Below, piece after piece: positions 1 through 10,963 of a DNA stretch of 64,000 bases. The position numbers were made by a program, and so were the translations under genes. Numbering within the stretch: the first letter of the stretch is position 1; each line of letters begins with the position of its first letter. Below the pieces are notes generated by a model. It was not told the DNA's origin. It was given only the letters and a program-made list of their open reading frames with translations, and did not search any database. This DNA is from Siphonodentalium dalli (lineage: Eukaryota; Mollusca; Scaphopoda; Gadilida; Siphonodentaliidae). Location of the stretch: positions 2,891,314 to 2,955,313 of the forward strand of contig CP136068.1 of the NCBI GenBank assembly GCA_032622095.1, in the 5' to 3' direction.

Positions 1-275
1 CAGAGGCACGTGCTTCCGGTGGAAATGTTGCTACAACGTAATCAATATCGCTTGTACATTTCGCCAGGGACAGTCGGAATGCGGCTTATAGATCAAAGGT
101 CCCATACCGACATCGTTTAACACTTCGTTGCCGACTCTGTTAGTACATAGATCATTACTTACACCCGGGTCCTGGAGAGCGATATTTTGCCGTTTGGGAG
201 GGCGTTATTTCGTCCGCCTGGATTATTTTTAGGCGAGCGATTTTATCGCTCGCCTCAGAATGCCAGGCCTGCAAT
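1..275. mobile_element. Right end of a TIR element with palindromic subterminal motifs
   Basis: The terminus CCAGGCCTGCA near 263..273 and the hairpin AGGCGAGCGA..TCGCTCGCCT at 231..255 match the architecture of the right end of the element at 47049..48186 (same CCAGGCCTG end). The left end lies outside the window. No reading frame of note. Confidence 0.5.
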
Positions 276-618
276 AACACCATACAAATATGGATATCAT
301 TGGAACCGGTTCATTGACCACATTGTGATGGTTACAGTTATGCCCTGTGCCAATGCATTCTCTTATATATGCGAGTCGACCATAGGTCGCCTCGCATATA
401 TAAGAGAATGCATTGGCCTAAAAAAAACACTTTTTACCATTTTTTCTTACATTTTTTAACAATTTTTATAATATTTTTCTACATTCTTTGACAATTTTAT
501 CATTTTCAATATGTGTTAAGCCAATGCATTCTCTTATATATGCGAGGCGACCTATGGTCGACTCGCATATATAAGAGAATGCATTGGCACAGGGCCGTTC
601 TGTTGGGTAAAGGGTTAA
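274..618 (+). mobile_element. TTAA-type composite MITE, 5' truncated
   Basis: Contains the family interior (ccatacaaatatggatatcattggaacc region), an H1 hairpin at 345..416, an AT-rich spacer and an inverted H1 at 521..594. The terminal GTTGGGTAAAGGGTTAA ends at 618. The 5' terminus is missing and joins the preceding TIR element directly. Confidence 0.75.
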
Positions 619-779
619 ATCCATCTTTCTTTAGACCCTGGTTCTAAAATATCTGAACAATCTTCGGATAATCAGGGTTTAATTTGGAGGATGAGGATAA
701 TCAGGATTTGATCTTTGGAGAATGAGTGGTTTAATTGGAGAATCAGATAAACGATTCTATAGCAGAATTATGGGTAATA

Positions 780-1126
780 CCCTGTGCCAATGTATTCTCT
801 TATATATGTGAGTCGACCATAGGCATATATAAGAGAATGCATTGGCCTAACAATTTTTTATCTTTTTTTTTATAATTTTTTTTTACATTCTTTAACAAAA
901 AAACTTAGTTTTCCCTGCAGGGAGCCCCACACATATATAGAAGCATATAGAAGAGTGTCGTCTGCTCATGTTTGTCTGGGGCTCTGTATGGTGAAATTAT
1001 AAAATTGTTAAAGAATATAATAAAAAATTATTGAAATTGTAAAAAAAAATTAGGCCTGCATTCTCTTATATATGCGAATCGACCTGTGGTCGACTCGCAT
1101 ATATAAGAGAATGCATTGGCACAGGG
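780..1126. mobile_element. TA-type MITE of H1-H2-inverted H1 structure
   Basis: Termini CCCTGTGCC and GGCACAGGG are flanked by TA on each side. The order is H1 hairpin (shortened), AT-rich spacer, H2 hairpin near 915..992, AT-rich spacer, inverted H1 hairpin. It ends 70 nt upstream of SPAG1 exon 1 of the window, inside the intron. Confidence 0.75.
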
Positions 1127-1196
1127 TATTCATTGATATATATATGGAAGTGATAAACGATTCTACAGTGTGACAACTGTTTCTCTTCTTTTTCAG

Positions 1197-1281
1197 TCGA
1201 GTTTTGAGAAAAGATGCTCCTGTTTCAAAGCCCGGCGACTTGGATAAATCTGAATGGAACAACATCGAAAATGACCTTAAT
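1197..1281 (+). CDS. SPAG1: SPAG1 exon 1 of window
   Basis: A pyrimidine-rich acceptor ending tttcag precedes 1197 and a gtaagt donor follows 1281. The exon begins with the last base of a codon and ends in phase 0. It encodes RVLRKDAPVSKPGDLDKSEW then NNIENDLN, matching the N-terminal SPAG1 region that precedes the first TPR block. At least one earlier exon must exist, since no start codon fits here. Confidence 0.85.
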
Positions 1282-1390
1282 GTAAGTGGGCTTCCTACAT
1301 GTACCGGTAGCTGATGATCAATTTTATGTCTATTCCTAGAATAACATCATACAATGTAAATGACATTTGCCTCGAGCATGAAACTGGAAC

Positions 1391-1813
1391 TATAAAATAA
1401 TAGTTTCATCACATACAGTAATGCCCTAAGTAAACGACTCCTTTAACCACAACAGAAAAAATAAGACTTACAAAGTTTATTGAGAAACAGTAAATAATAG
1501 TTTCATCACATACAGTAATGCCTTAAGTAATCGACTCCTTTAACCACAACAGAAAAAATAAGACTTACAAAGTTTATTGAGAAACAGACAGCGCTGGTCT
1601 TGTCATAAATGTACAGTAATGCCTTAAGTAATCGACTCCTTTAACCACAACAGAATTATGGGTAACTTTTCAGGATTTGTCGGAAATATGGCTTGTTGCC
1701 ATTCATCGGAAAGCTCTCCCCAAAGGAGTCGATTACTTAGGGCATTACTGTACATTTATGACAAGAGAAGTGCTGTCTGTTTCTCAATAAACTTTGTAAG
1801 TCTTATTTTTTCC
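1391..1813. mobile_element. Foldback MITE of the CAGTAATGCCCTAA family
   Basis: The left arm (TACAGTAATGCCCTAAGTAA followed by CGACTCCTTTAACCACAAC) is partly tandemly repeated at 1412, 1514 and 1615. The right arm at 1722..1810 is its inverse complement. The centre holds aatatggcttgttgccattc. Terminal TA dinucleotides suggest a TA target. Related copies lie at 56185..56285 and 60293..60505. Confidence 0.7.
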
Positions 1814-2096
1814 AATTAATCAAAATTGACGGGTGGTGTGTAATAAAAACAGAATGACATGTTAGGACCCTGCGAATAGATACTTTTCCGCAGACTCAAA
1901 ATCTGATCGAATTGGGGAACCGATGCCAGTCAGTCAGGCCCGATTTTATAAGGCATCGGGTGATTTCAGTGTAAGTATAGAAAATAACATTGCAATTCTC
2001 TGTTGTATCAGTTAAATACATTTCAATTAAGCTTTATTAATTGAAGTAAAATGTTTCATAGTGCATTTATGTGTATGCACAAAAATGATGCAGGTT

Positions 2097-2395
2097 GCAG
2101 TACACCCATTGGGAACCTCGATTATGCAATGTGTCGTCTGCCAATTTGAGGATATAGAGAAACTCAACTAAAAAGAATTTATGTGAAGAAGTTTCTGTAG
2201 AAACTAAATCACTTGTTAATTTGATCATAAAGATAATTTCCAGAGAAGATGAGGTGTAAGCAGAATGAGGTGCCCTGAGGATGAATTTGGTGATGCTAGC
2301 CCACTGTGCAGGATAGCGTCACTAAATTCACCCTCTGGGGACCTCATTCTGCAAATGACAGACACCTTATTCTCAGGCCTGATGATTTGTCTGTA
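2097..2395. mobile_element. H3-family palindromic MITE, partial
   Basis: GCAGAATGAGGTGCCCTGAG and its inverse complement near 2326..2353 form an H3 hairpin with a gatgctagcccactgtgc centre. The upstream part (ttgggaacctcgattatgc) is the interior of longer H3 elements such as 39215..39640. The rest of 1814..2640 shows nothing else. Confidence 0.65.
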
Positions 2396-2639
2396 AATTG
2401 TAAATGGGTTTTATATAGAACCGTCGCTCCAGTCATTCGGATAGCTGCTCTCTTGAACTCAAGTAGTGGATGCGCTAGACATCCAATCGATTCAAGAACC
2501 TAAGTAACTGATGTAATCTCTAAACATTCTTTAAAAAAAAATTATCATTTTTTTATTATTTTTCTTACATTCTTTATCAATTTTTATTATTTTTTCTTAC
2601 ATTTTTAACAATTATAAAAAATAATGTAAAATTTGTTAA

Positions 2640-2716
2640 GCCAATGCATTCTCTTATATATGTGATGCGACCTATGGTCGACTCGCATATATAAGAGAAT
2701 GCATTGGCACAGGGTT
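2640..2716. repeat. Solitary H1 hairpin
   Basis: A 73-nt near-perfect palindrome with arms CCAATGCATTCTCTTATATA and a central CGACC TAT GGTCG. It is preceded by the AT-rich spacer of the family, so this is the right half of a decayed MITE. 2717..3173 holds no recognisable feature. Confidence 0.7.
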
Positions 2717-3178
2717 TTCGCAAAAGGCTGCGCTTCCCGTTCTATACTTCTGCACTGGCAATCATGCCGTATCTGCAAACTCATTAACACACCTTTGTCG
2801 TTCTGTGTATGTTATTTTTGTTTGGCAATAAAAATGCGCATTGAGAACTGCTAACTTAATTTTTGATTCACCTCTTTTGTGGAAAAAATTATCTGGTCAG
2901 GGCTCCATGCAGTGCTCTGGACCGAAATTTACTTTTGCCAAATGAAAATATTTTTTGCCAAATGCTATCCCTGATAGTATCATTTTCTGCAACCTTGAGT
3001 CTTATGTTTCGACACTCCCGTTTTGAATGACTTTTGATATCGATAGGAAAGCAGTTAGTTAGTTCACATCTCTAATTCTCTATTGTGGTTGATCGCACAA
3101 CAATAAGCCAAGCCAATCACCGAATAATAAAATGGTAGTTGCTTCATCAGAAGGGCACACCACAGGAAAATTAACTAT

Positions 3179-4237
3179 GTAAACACCACCACTACGCTAA
3201 ATACGGGTAATCCCTCCACCCGTCGATACTAATAGCTATCGTAAACACCACCACTACGCTAAATACGGGTAATCCCTCCACCCATCGATAATAATAGCTA
3301 TCGTAAACACCACCACTATGCTAAATACGGGTAATCCCTCCACCCATGATACTAATACATGTAGCTATCGTAAACACCACCACTATGCTAAATACGGGTA
3401 ATCCCTTAACCCATCGATACTAATAGCTATCGTAAACACCACCACTATGCTAAATACGGGTAATCCCTCCACCCATCGATACTAATAGCTATCGTAAACA
3501 CCACCACTACGCTAAATACGGGTAATCCCTCCACCCATCGATACTAATAGCTATCGTAAACACCACCACTATGCTAAATACGGGTAATCCCTCCACCCAT
3601 CGATACTAATAGCTATCGTAAACACCACCGCTACGCTAAATACGGGTAATCCCTCCACCCATCGATACTAATAGCTATCGTAAACACCACCACTACGCTA
3701 AATACGGGTAATCCCTCCACCTATCGATACTAATAGCTATCGTAAACACCACCACTATGCTAAATACGGGTAATCCCTCCACCCATCGATACTAATAGCT
3801 ATCGTAAACACCACCACTATGCTAAATACAGGTAATCCCTTAACCCATCGATACTAATAGCTATCGTAAACACCACCACTACGCTAAATACGGGTAATCC
3901 CTCCACCCATCGATACTAATAGCTATCGTAAACACCACCACTATGCTAAATACGGGTAATCCCTCCACCCATCGATAATAATAGCTATCGTAAACACCAC
4001 CACTATGCTAAATACGGGTAATCCCTCCACCCATCGATACTAATAGCTATCGTAAACACCACCGCTACGCTAAATACGGGTAATCCCTCCACCCATCGAT
4101 ACTAATAGCTATCGTAAATACCACCACTACGCTAAATACGGGTAATCCCTCCACCCATCGATACTAATAGCTATCGTAAACACCACCACTACGCTAAATA
4201 CGGGTAATCCCTCCACCCATCGATACTAATAGCTATC
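3179..4237. repeat. 62-bp minisatellite, about 17 copies
   Basis: Unit GTAAACACCACCACTACGCT followed by AAATACGGGTAATCCCTCCA and CCCATCGATACTAATAGCTA. Copies differ mainly at a C/T (ACGCT or ATGCT) and by occasional single changes, so homogenisation is recent. It is non-coding in all frames. Confidence 0.95.
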
Positions 4238-4460
4238 AGATTAACTGCGTCTTATTAATAAAGGTGTTTTTTCCTAAACCATATAACACACCACTAATAT
4301 AGTTCTATTGCAAGAGTTTCCTCAAATGCTATTTATTGACCAATATTTTTCAACTATCTTCAGGAATTTAAAAGTGACTGTAACCATGAGGAATTAAAAA
4401 GTGCCTGTAACCATGGATACATTTGTAATGGGCCTGTAAGGTGATTTTTTTCTATTCCAG

Positions 4461-4580
4461 AGCTGGACAGATGAAATGAAATGCAAGGAGCAGAATTTTA
4501 AGAATAAAGCTGCTGGCAGCAAGAGTGATGAACTGCCGACTGTTCGGAGGAAGAAGAAGGTCATGGTCAATGGAGTCGAT
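4461..4580 (+). CDS. SPAG1: SPAG1 exon 2 of window
   Basis: Acceptor ttctattccag and donor gtgagt border a 120-nt phase 0/0 exon. It encodes SWTDEMKCKEQNFKNKAAGS followed by a basic RRKKKVMVNGVD tail. A TTAA-flanked MITE begins only 8 nt into the following intron, so the donor now sits almost on a transposon terminus. Confidence 0.88.
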
Positions 4581-4588
4581 GTGAGTAA

Positions 4589-4830
4589 TTAACCCTTTAC
4601 CCAACAAACCGGCCAAATAAAGCTTCAACAGCCTAAAATATCTTCGGTCTGTCTCAATAGAACCATACAAATATGGATATCATTGGAACCGGCTCCTTGA
4701 CCACATTGTGATAGTTACAGTTATGCCCTGTGCCAATGCATTCTCTTATATATGCGAGTCGACCATAGGTCGCCTCGCATATATAAGAGAATGCATTGGC
4801 ACAGGGCCCTTCTGTTGGGTAAAGGGTTAA
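4589..4830 (+). mobile_element. TTAA-flanked piggyBac-like composite MITE (one H1)
   Basis: TTAA plus CCCTTTACCCAACA at the left and its inverse complement plus TTAA at 4827..4830. It is 242 bp with a single H1 hairpin. The TTAA target duplication and CCC-beginning TIR fit the piggyBac superfamily. Inserted 8 nt after the exon 2 donor. Confidence 0.85.
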
Positions 4831-4835
4831 TAGAG

Positions 4836-4960
4836 GAACTCTATGGAGTCACAATTCTATACAAAATTTATTAATCGAGTGCGCTAAATTTGATTTGGTC
4901 CGATCTTTAGCGAGGCTCGATTCGAATTTAGTGGATGGGATTGGGATGGGCTAGCATCAA
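4836..4960. repeat. Foldback repeat with CCGA(T)CTTTAGCGAGG centre
   Basis: An imperfect palindrome built around gtgcgctaaatttgatttgg and its approximate inverse, cgattcgaatttagtgg. The centre resembles those of the foldbacks at 32460..32600 and 52977..53119. Confidence 0.5.
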
Positions 4961-5560
4961 CAAATTCACCCGATGGGGACCTCATTCTGCTTAGGCCTCA
5001 TCTTCTCTGGAAAGTATCTTTATTGTCAAATTTCTATAGAAACTTCTTCATATAGATTCTATTTCTTTTTTAGTTAGGTTTCTCTATATCGCCAAATTGG
5101 CAGACGACACATTGCATAATCGAAGTTCCCAATGGGTGTACATCACAATATTCACCATTTTGGAACTTCAATCTGAGTCCCATAGCAGATGAGGCCATGC
5201 AGAATGAGGTCCCCCAGAGAGTGAATTTAGTGATGCTAGCCTGCCGTGCGGTATAGTGTCACTAAATTCACCCTCTGGGAACCTCATTCTGCTTAGGCCC
5301 TCAACTACTATGGTAGACCTACCGTAGGATCAGATAGAAGTTCCCCAGTTGATGTTGGTGATGTTCACCCATTGGGCACCTCTATTATATGCATTTTATC
5401 TGCTGCAAATTAGGGGATATAGAAACTTCCCAGAGGGAAAATGTAACTAAAAACAATGTTAATTTGAGACTATAGATACGTCCCAGAAGATGAGGCATAA
5501 GCAGAATGAGGTCCCCGGAGGGTGAATTTGGTGATGCTAGACCACTGTGATAAGGCCATT
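4960..5560. mobile_element. H3-family element, rearranged
   Basis: Several H3 half-hairpins in both orientations (near 4970, 5205, 5260, 5510) with the usual interior cttaggcctcatcttct. Probably one or two nested H3 MITEs. 5561..5829 holds a short G run (5607..5617) and a 60-nt imperfect duplication (ccctgctggatctatccc). Confidence 0.6.
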
Positions 5561-5829
5561 AATCTGGGTCAGATGGGGAATATGTCAGAGGGTAAATTTC
5601 AGTGAGGGGGGGGGGGGATTGGGGAGGGGTAAGTGATCCGCTGCCCCCTCTAGCAGAAACCCTGCTGGATCTATCCCAATAGCTTGCGTGATGTAAATAA
5701 CATCATGCTTGAAACCCTGCTAGATCTATCCCGATAGATTGCTTGATGTAAATAACGTCATGCTTGAAAACCCAACTGGTACTACAACAATAACTCAACC
5801 TTGTTTTGTGTTTAATAGATGACTAACTG

Positions 5830-7386
5830 CCATCACGGTGGGGAATCACATGGTTTCGAGGTACCACGCATTTAAAATATACAAATGCACAAAAACATAA
5901 TATATGAGTAACTGACACAAAACATAATATATGAGTAACTGACACAAAACATAATATATGAGTAACGAACACAAAACATAATATATGAGTAACTGACACA
6001 AAACATAATATATGAGTAACTGACACAAAACATAATATATGAGTGACTGACACAAAACATAATATATGAGTAACTGGCACAAAACATAATATATGAGTAA
6101 CGAACACAAAACATAATATATGAGTAACTGACACAAAACATAATATATGAGTAACTGACACAAAACATAATATATGAGTGACTGACACAAAACATAATAT
6201 ATGAGCAACGGACACAAAACATAATATATGAGTAACTGACACAAAACATAATATATGAGTAACTGACACAAAACATCATATATTAGTAACTGACACAAAA
6301 CATAATATATGAGTAACTGACACAAAACATAATATATGAGTAACTGACACAAAACATAATATATGAGTAACTGACACAAAACATAATATATGAGTAACGG
6401 ACACAAAACATAATATATGAGTAACGGACACAAAACATAATATATGAGTAACTGACACAAAACATAATATATGAGTAACTGACACAAAACATAATATATG
6501 AGTATCTGACACAAAACATAATATATGAGTAACTGACACAAAACATAATATATGAGTAACTGACACAAAACATAATATATGAGTAACGGACACAAAACAT
6601 GATATACGAGTAACTGACACAAAACATAATATACGAGTATCTGACACAAAACATAATATATGAGTAACTGACACAAAACATAATATATGAGTAACTGACA
6701 CAAAACATAATATATGAGTAACTGACACAAAACAATATATGAGTAACTGACACAAAACATAATATATGAGTAACTGACACAAAACGTAATATATGAGTAA
6801 CTGACACAAAACATAATATATGAGTAACTGACACAAAACATAATATATGAGTAACTGACACAAAACATAATATATGAGTAACTGACACAAAACATAATAT
6901 ATGAGTAACTGACACAAAACATAATATATGAGTAACTGACACAAAACATAATATATGAGTAACTGACACAAAACATAGCATTTTGACTGTTATGCTAGTT
7001 TATTTTTAAAACAAGTTGATGCCTTATTTGTTCGGAAATACTCCGTAGTTTTCTATAAGTTGCCAGTCGGAAGTTTGTGGAATACATAAGTCCATACACC
7101 TCAGAGAATCCTTCGACTGACAACTTTGGTCAGAATGTTAGAGCAAACAACTGTCAGTTTGGACACAAATGAGTTATCAGTATGTTTGAAAAATAGTATA
7201 TCATATGCTCGTAGCTGCCAAAATACTATATCATATGCTCGTAGCTGCCAAAATACTATGAAATATATCATTATCCAAGATTATTACATTTTTCCTCCTT
7301 TCTGGTCACGTTTCCGATCGCCTCGGTCATTTTGAATGCGTGATACTCATCGACTCGAAACCACGCGATTCCCCACCGTGAGCATC
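5830..7386. mobile_element. TIR element carrying a minisatellite
   Basis: Left arm 5830..5880 (catcacggtggggaatcaca, then gtttcgag) is the inverse complement of right arm 7328..7386 (gattccccaccgtg preceded by ctcgaaacc), about 55 bp with mismatches. Between them lie the 27-bp minisatellite and 350 nt of unassigned sequence, including a 31-bp direct duplication near 7198..7255. Confidence 0.6.
5889..6976. repeat. 27-bp minisatellite, about 40 copies
   Basis: Unit ACATAATATATGAGTAACTG followed by ACACAAA. Because 27 is a multiple of three and the unit has no stop on the minus strand, long apparent reading frames of repeated MFCVSYSYI-type nonapeptides appear there. These are not genes. Confidence 0.97.
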
Positions 7387-7593
7387 GAAACAACGTGATT
7401 ACCCACCATGAGCATCAAAATCAAACAAACAATTTGATACTAAAGAATATTGACATCTCAGGTCTGTGTCGGCAAATTTGATACAAATTCTTTAGATTTA
7501 CATGTGCTATGAGGATATCAAAATGTTCTGGATAATTGCCTTTTGACTCGGATACCTTTGACCTTTGATTAATTTGTGTTACTTTGCTTTCAG

Positions 7594-7655
7594 GACACAT
7601 CAAAGAAAAAGAAGACAAAGCGAGTGACACCGAGGGACTATAAGGAGTGGGATAA
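7594..7655 (+). CDS. SPAG1: SPAG1 exon 3 of window
   Basis: Acceptor tttgctttcag, donor gtacgt. The exon encodes DTSKKKKTKRVTPRDYKEWD plus two bases of a lysine codon. The TPRDY..WDK motif is one of the clearest SPAG1 landmarks, since vertebrate SPAG1 has a near-identical stretch. It ends in phase 2 and joins cleanly to the exon at 14637. Confidence 0.93.
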
Positions 7656-7682
7656 GTACGTTTAGCATGTTGGGGACAAGTC

Positions 7683-8040
7683 TGCAAATAGCGTGTCTGT
7701 CATTTGCATAGTGAGGTCCCCAGAGGGTGAATTTAGTGATGCTATCCCGCATAGCGGGCTAGCATTACCAAATTCACCCCATGGAGACCTCATTCTGCCT
7801 AGGCCTCATCTTCTGGGAAGTATCTATAGTATTAAATTAACATTTTTAGTTACATTATCTAGTTACATTAGATAAAATTCATAATTGAGGTGCCCAATGG
7901 GTGAACATCACCAACTTCAACTGGGGAACTTCAATCTGATCCTAGCAGTTGAGGGCCTCAGCAGAATGAGTTCCCCAGAGGGTGAATTTAGTGATGCTAG
8001 CCACGCTATTTGCAGTATTGATTGGGGACATCGATTACTC
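7683..8040. mobile_element. H3-family MITE
   Basis: H3 hairpin 7710..7796 (GAGGTCCCCAGAGGGTGAAT against its inverse), the common interior (gtgcccaatgggtgaacatc), and a right half-hairpin at 7965..8005. A decayed gtgtctgtcatttgca terminus is at the left. It starts less than 30 nt after the exon 3 donor. Confidence 0.7.
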
Positions 8041-8192
8041 TGTTCCAGATATCGTCCTGTAAGCGAATCTTACCCGAAATACTGATGCGAACATTGTTGG
8101 CTGTCATTTGTTCGATAGTTTTTCACTCCTCACATTGAGTTCCTTTCTTTCCTATAAGCACTTTCAGAATAGCCTATTGATTGGGACAGGTT

Positions 8193-8294
8193 AGCTTCAA
8201 TGATGAGAATGCGCTTTAGCAACACTGCTATGTTCATATGACTGTATTGGCAGTTAATGATGAGGCTTTGTCGCAAGGGGCCATCTGAGATGCT
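8193..8294 (+). ncRNA. C/D-box snoRNA copy A, predicted U6 C60 guide
   Basis: A 102-nt unit with C box GTGATGA-like (here ATGATGA, TGATGA at 8201..8206), internal C' box ATGATGA, D box CTGA at 8285..8288 and a terminal stem (AGCTTC with GATGCT, 5 of 6 pairs). The nine bases before the D box complement AUGGCCCCU of U6, and the fifth-base rule points to C60, a known methylated residue whose human guide is SNORD67. This copy has caa in place of cgg before the C box. Confidence 0.7.
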
Positions 8295-8566
8295 ATCTTA
8301 TAAAACACTGATGTGTTCATATGACTGTGTTGAAATAAAAATAATCCTGGAAGCCTAGTTCTTTAAATTTTCTGATAAAGATTATGAGTTGACTGCAAAA
8401 ATTGAGGTGACCCCAAAACTTGACAGTTGTATTACGTGAAACAAATATGAGATGACTCATAGTTGGCAGTGAGTGTGAACAGTTATGCCTCGTGTCACCC
8501 CCAATAAATTTGACAAACACAGCACAAAATATTCAATACGGCGGTGTCTGAGACTCAAATAATTGT

Positions 8567-9264
8567 ACCCCCGCAACGAGTTGTGGGGGGGGGGGGGGGT
8601 ATACTGGTATCAGCTTGTCTGTCCGTCTGTCTGTCCGTGGACACAAATTTGTCAAGACTTTTTCTCAGTCGTTTTTTTTATCAATTTCCGTGAAACTTGG
8701 CACAGACATCAACCACCATGGGAACCTGTGCACCTGCGATTATGACGTCTGTCAGACTTTTTTTTGGAGGAGATATCCCCCATTTTTTGACTTAGAACAT
8801 TTTCACAATATGTATAATTTTGTCCGAGCTTTTATTCCTACATTTTTAGGTCAATTTGTTTCAAACTTGGCACAGATATTTAGTTCCATGGGAACCTGTG
8901 CACATGCGATTATGACGTCTGTGCGACATTTTTTGGTGGAGTTATCTCTCTTTTTCGACTTATACAGTTTTTTGCAAAATGCATAATTTTGTCCGAGCTT
9001 TTATTTCTACATTTTTAGGTCACTGTTTTTTAAACTTGGCAATGATATTTAGTACCATAGGAACCTGTGCACTTGCGATTATGATGATCTGTCTGACTTT
9101 TTTTTGTGGAGTTATGATTAGGGTTAGGGGTTAGGGTTAAGGGGTTTAGGGGTAGGGATACCTGTTGACATAAATTCAGTGCCCAATATATGTTAATGGC
9201 TACTTCACTCAAATAACATTTTGAATACGGGGGGTATTACTTAGTCCCATCTGGGACAAGCCCA
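8567..9264 (+). repeat. Dispersed SINE/MITE-like repeat with poly-G start
   Basis: It starts with a short hairpin of CCCCCGCAACGAG against a G18 run, then GTCTGTCCGTCTGTC-type sequence. Three related segments of about 120 nt follow, each with GGGAACCTGTGCAC and a shared leader, and it ends near GGGGGGTATTACTTAGTCCC. A second copy is at 9893..10600 in the duplication. Fragments of the same family occur at 16420..16570 and 33370..33545. No coding capacity. Confidence 0.6.
9117..9155 (+). repeat. Telomere-like degenerate TTAGGG tract
   Basis: About six irregular units of TTAGGG/TTAGGGG lie inside the dispersed repeat; a second version is at 10459..10502. It is an internal tract carried by a repeat and is not a chromosome end. 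Confidence 0.7.
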
Positions 9265-9519
9265 TCTCTAGTTTTATTTGTTTTGGCCTAACTAGTTATC
9301 CGATGGGCCAAATCATACAGTTTCTATGTAGGGTTGCTGCAGGTTATTGTTTGCAAACAAACTTAGTTTTTGATTAGTTTCTACGGTCATATAAATTTAG
9401 CATGTTTTATGTCCGAATATTCTCTTTTAGACATTAATACAAAATTTTCAACATATTTGATGATACAGTGTGCGCGTTGACTGCAAAACTTGAGATGGTA
9501 TAAAATCTTGACATTTGAC

Positions 9520-9621
9520 AGCTTCGGTGATGAGAATGCGCTTTAGCAACACTGCTATGTTCATATGACTGTATTGGCAGTTAATGATGAGGCTTTGTCG
9601 CAAGGGGCCATCTGAGATGCT
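9520..9621 (+). ncRNA. C/D-box snoRNA copy B, predicted U6 C60 guide
   Basis: Same 102-nt unit, with C box GTGATGA (TGATGA at 9528..9533), C' box ATGATGA, D box CTGA at 9612..9615 and the same terminal stem. The guide AGGGGCCAT is intact directly upstream of the D box. The flanks match copy A over roughly 1.2 kb. Confidence 0.72.
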
Positions 9622-10861
9622 ATCAAATAAAACACTGCTGTGTTCATATGACTGTGTTGAAATAAAAATAATCCTGGAGGCCTAGTTCTTTAAATTTTCT
9701 GATATAGATTGTGAGTTGACTGCAAAAATTGAGGTGACCCCAAAACTTGACAGTTGTATTACGTGAAAATAATATGAGATAACTCATAGTTGGCAGTGAG
9801 TGTGAACAGTTATGCCTCGTGTCACCCCCAATAAATTTGACAGACACAGCACAAAATATTCAATACGGCGGTGTCTGAGACTCAAATAATTATACCCCCC
9901 GCAACGAGTTGTGGGGGGGGGGGGGGGGGGGTATACTGGTATCAGCTTGTCTGTCCGTCCATCTGTCTGTCCGTGGACACAAATTTGTCCAGACTTTTTC
10001 TCAGTCGTTTTTTTTATCAATTTCCGTGAAACTTGGCACAGACATCAACCACCATGGGAACCTGCGATTATGACGTCTGTCAGACTTTTTTTTGGAGGAG
10101 TTATCCCCCCCCCCCCCCCCCCCCCTTTTCGACTTAGAACATTTTCACAACATGTATAATTTTGTCCGAGCTTTTATTCCTACATTTTTAGGTCAATTTG
10201 TTTAAAACTTGGCACAGATATTTAGTTCCATGGGAACCTGTGCACCTGCGATTATGACGTCTGTGCGACATTTTTTGGTGGAGTTATCTCTCTTTTTCGA
10301 CTTATACAGTTTTTTGCAAAATGCATAATTTTGTCCGAGCTTTTATTTCTACATATTTAGGTCACTGTTTTTTAAACTTGGCAATGATATTTAGTACCAT
10401 GGGAACCTGTGCACTTGCAATTATGATGATCTGTCTGACTTTTTTTTGTGGAGTTATGATTAGGGTTAGGGGTTAAGGTTAAGGGGTTTAGGGTTAGGGG
10501 GGATACCTGTTGACATAAATTCAGTGCCCAATATATGGTAATGGCTACTTCACTCAAATAACATTTTGAATACGGGGGGTATTACTTAGTCCCATCTGGG
10601 ACAAGCCCATCTCTAGTTTTATTTGTTTTGGCCTAACTAGTTATCCGACGGGCCAAATCATACAGTTTCTATGTAGGGTTGCTGCAGGTTATTGTCTACA
10701 AACAAACTTAGCCTTTGATTAGTGTCTACGGTCATATAAATTTAGCATGTTTGATGTCAGAATATTCTCTTTTTAGACATACAAATTTTTCAACATATTT
10801 TATGATATAGTGTGCGCGTTGACTGCAAAACTTGAGATGGTATAAAATCTTTACTTTTGAC

Positions 10862-10963
10862 AGCTTCGGTGATGAGAATGCGCTTTAGCAACACTGCTGT
10901 GTTCATATGACTGTATTGGCAGTTGATGATGAGGCTTTGTCGCAAGGGGCCATCTGAGATGCT
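10862..10963 (+). ncRNA. C/D-box snoRNA copy C, predicted U6 C60 guide
   Basis: Same 102-nt unit, with C box GTGATGA, C' box TGATGATGA, D box CTGA at 10954..10957 and an intact guide. The outer stem can extend through GAC/ATC flanks with one mismatch. The downstream flank (cttctaaaaact) is shared with copies D and E, not with A and B. Confidence 0.72.

Larger units (their letters stand above)
8193..10861 (+). repeat. Tandem segmental duplication, about 1.33 kb x 2
   Basis: 8193..9519 and 9520..10861 are two copies of one unit. Each holds a snoRNA, about 250 nt of unique sequence, an inserted short repeat (starting at the poly-G tract) and about 230 nt leading to the next snoRNA. Unit spacings are 1327 and 1342 nt. 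A shorter unit lacking the insert continues to copy D, so serial tandem duplication made the snoRNA cluster. Confidence 0.85.

Noticed and set aside
341-595. H1 hairpins as microRNA genes
   Set aside because: They recur as transposon parts in inverted pairs with TTAA or TA target duplications, and the arms are too perfect and too many for a miRNA family. siRNA production remains possible but cannot be seen here.
3179-4237. CRISPR-like array (62-bp units)
   Set aside because: The units are contiguous, with no variable spacers, and the setting is an animal intron.
5823-6981. Long minus-strand open frames (up to 376 aa) of repeated MFCVSYSYI-like units
   Set aside because: They arise from a 27-bp minisatellite without stops in those frames; all three minus frames are open, and there is no start context or conserved domain.
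9117-9155. True telomere or chromosome end
   Set aside because: Short, degenerate, and flanked on both sides by repeat sequence within an intron.
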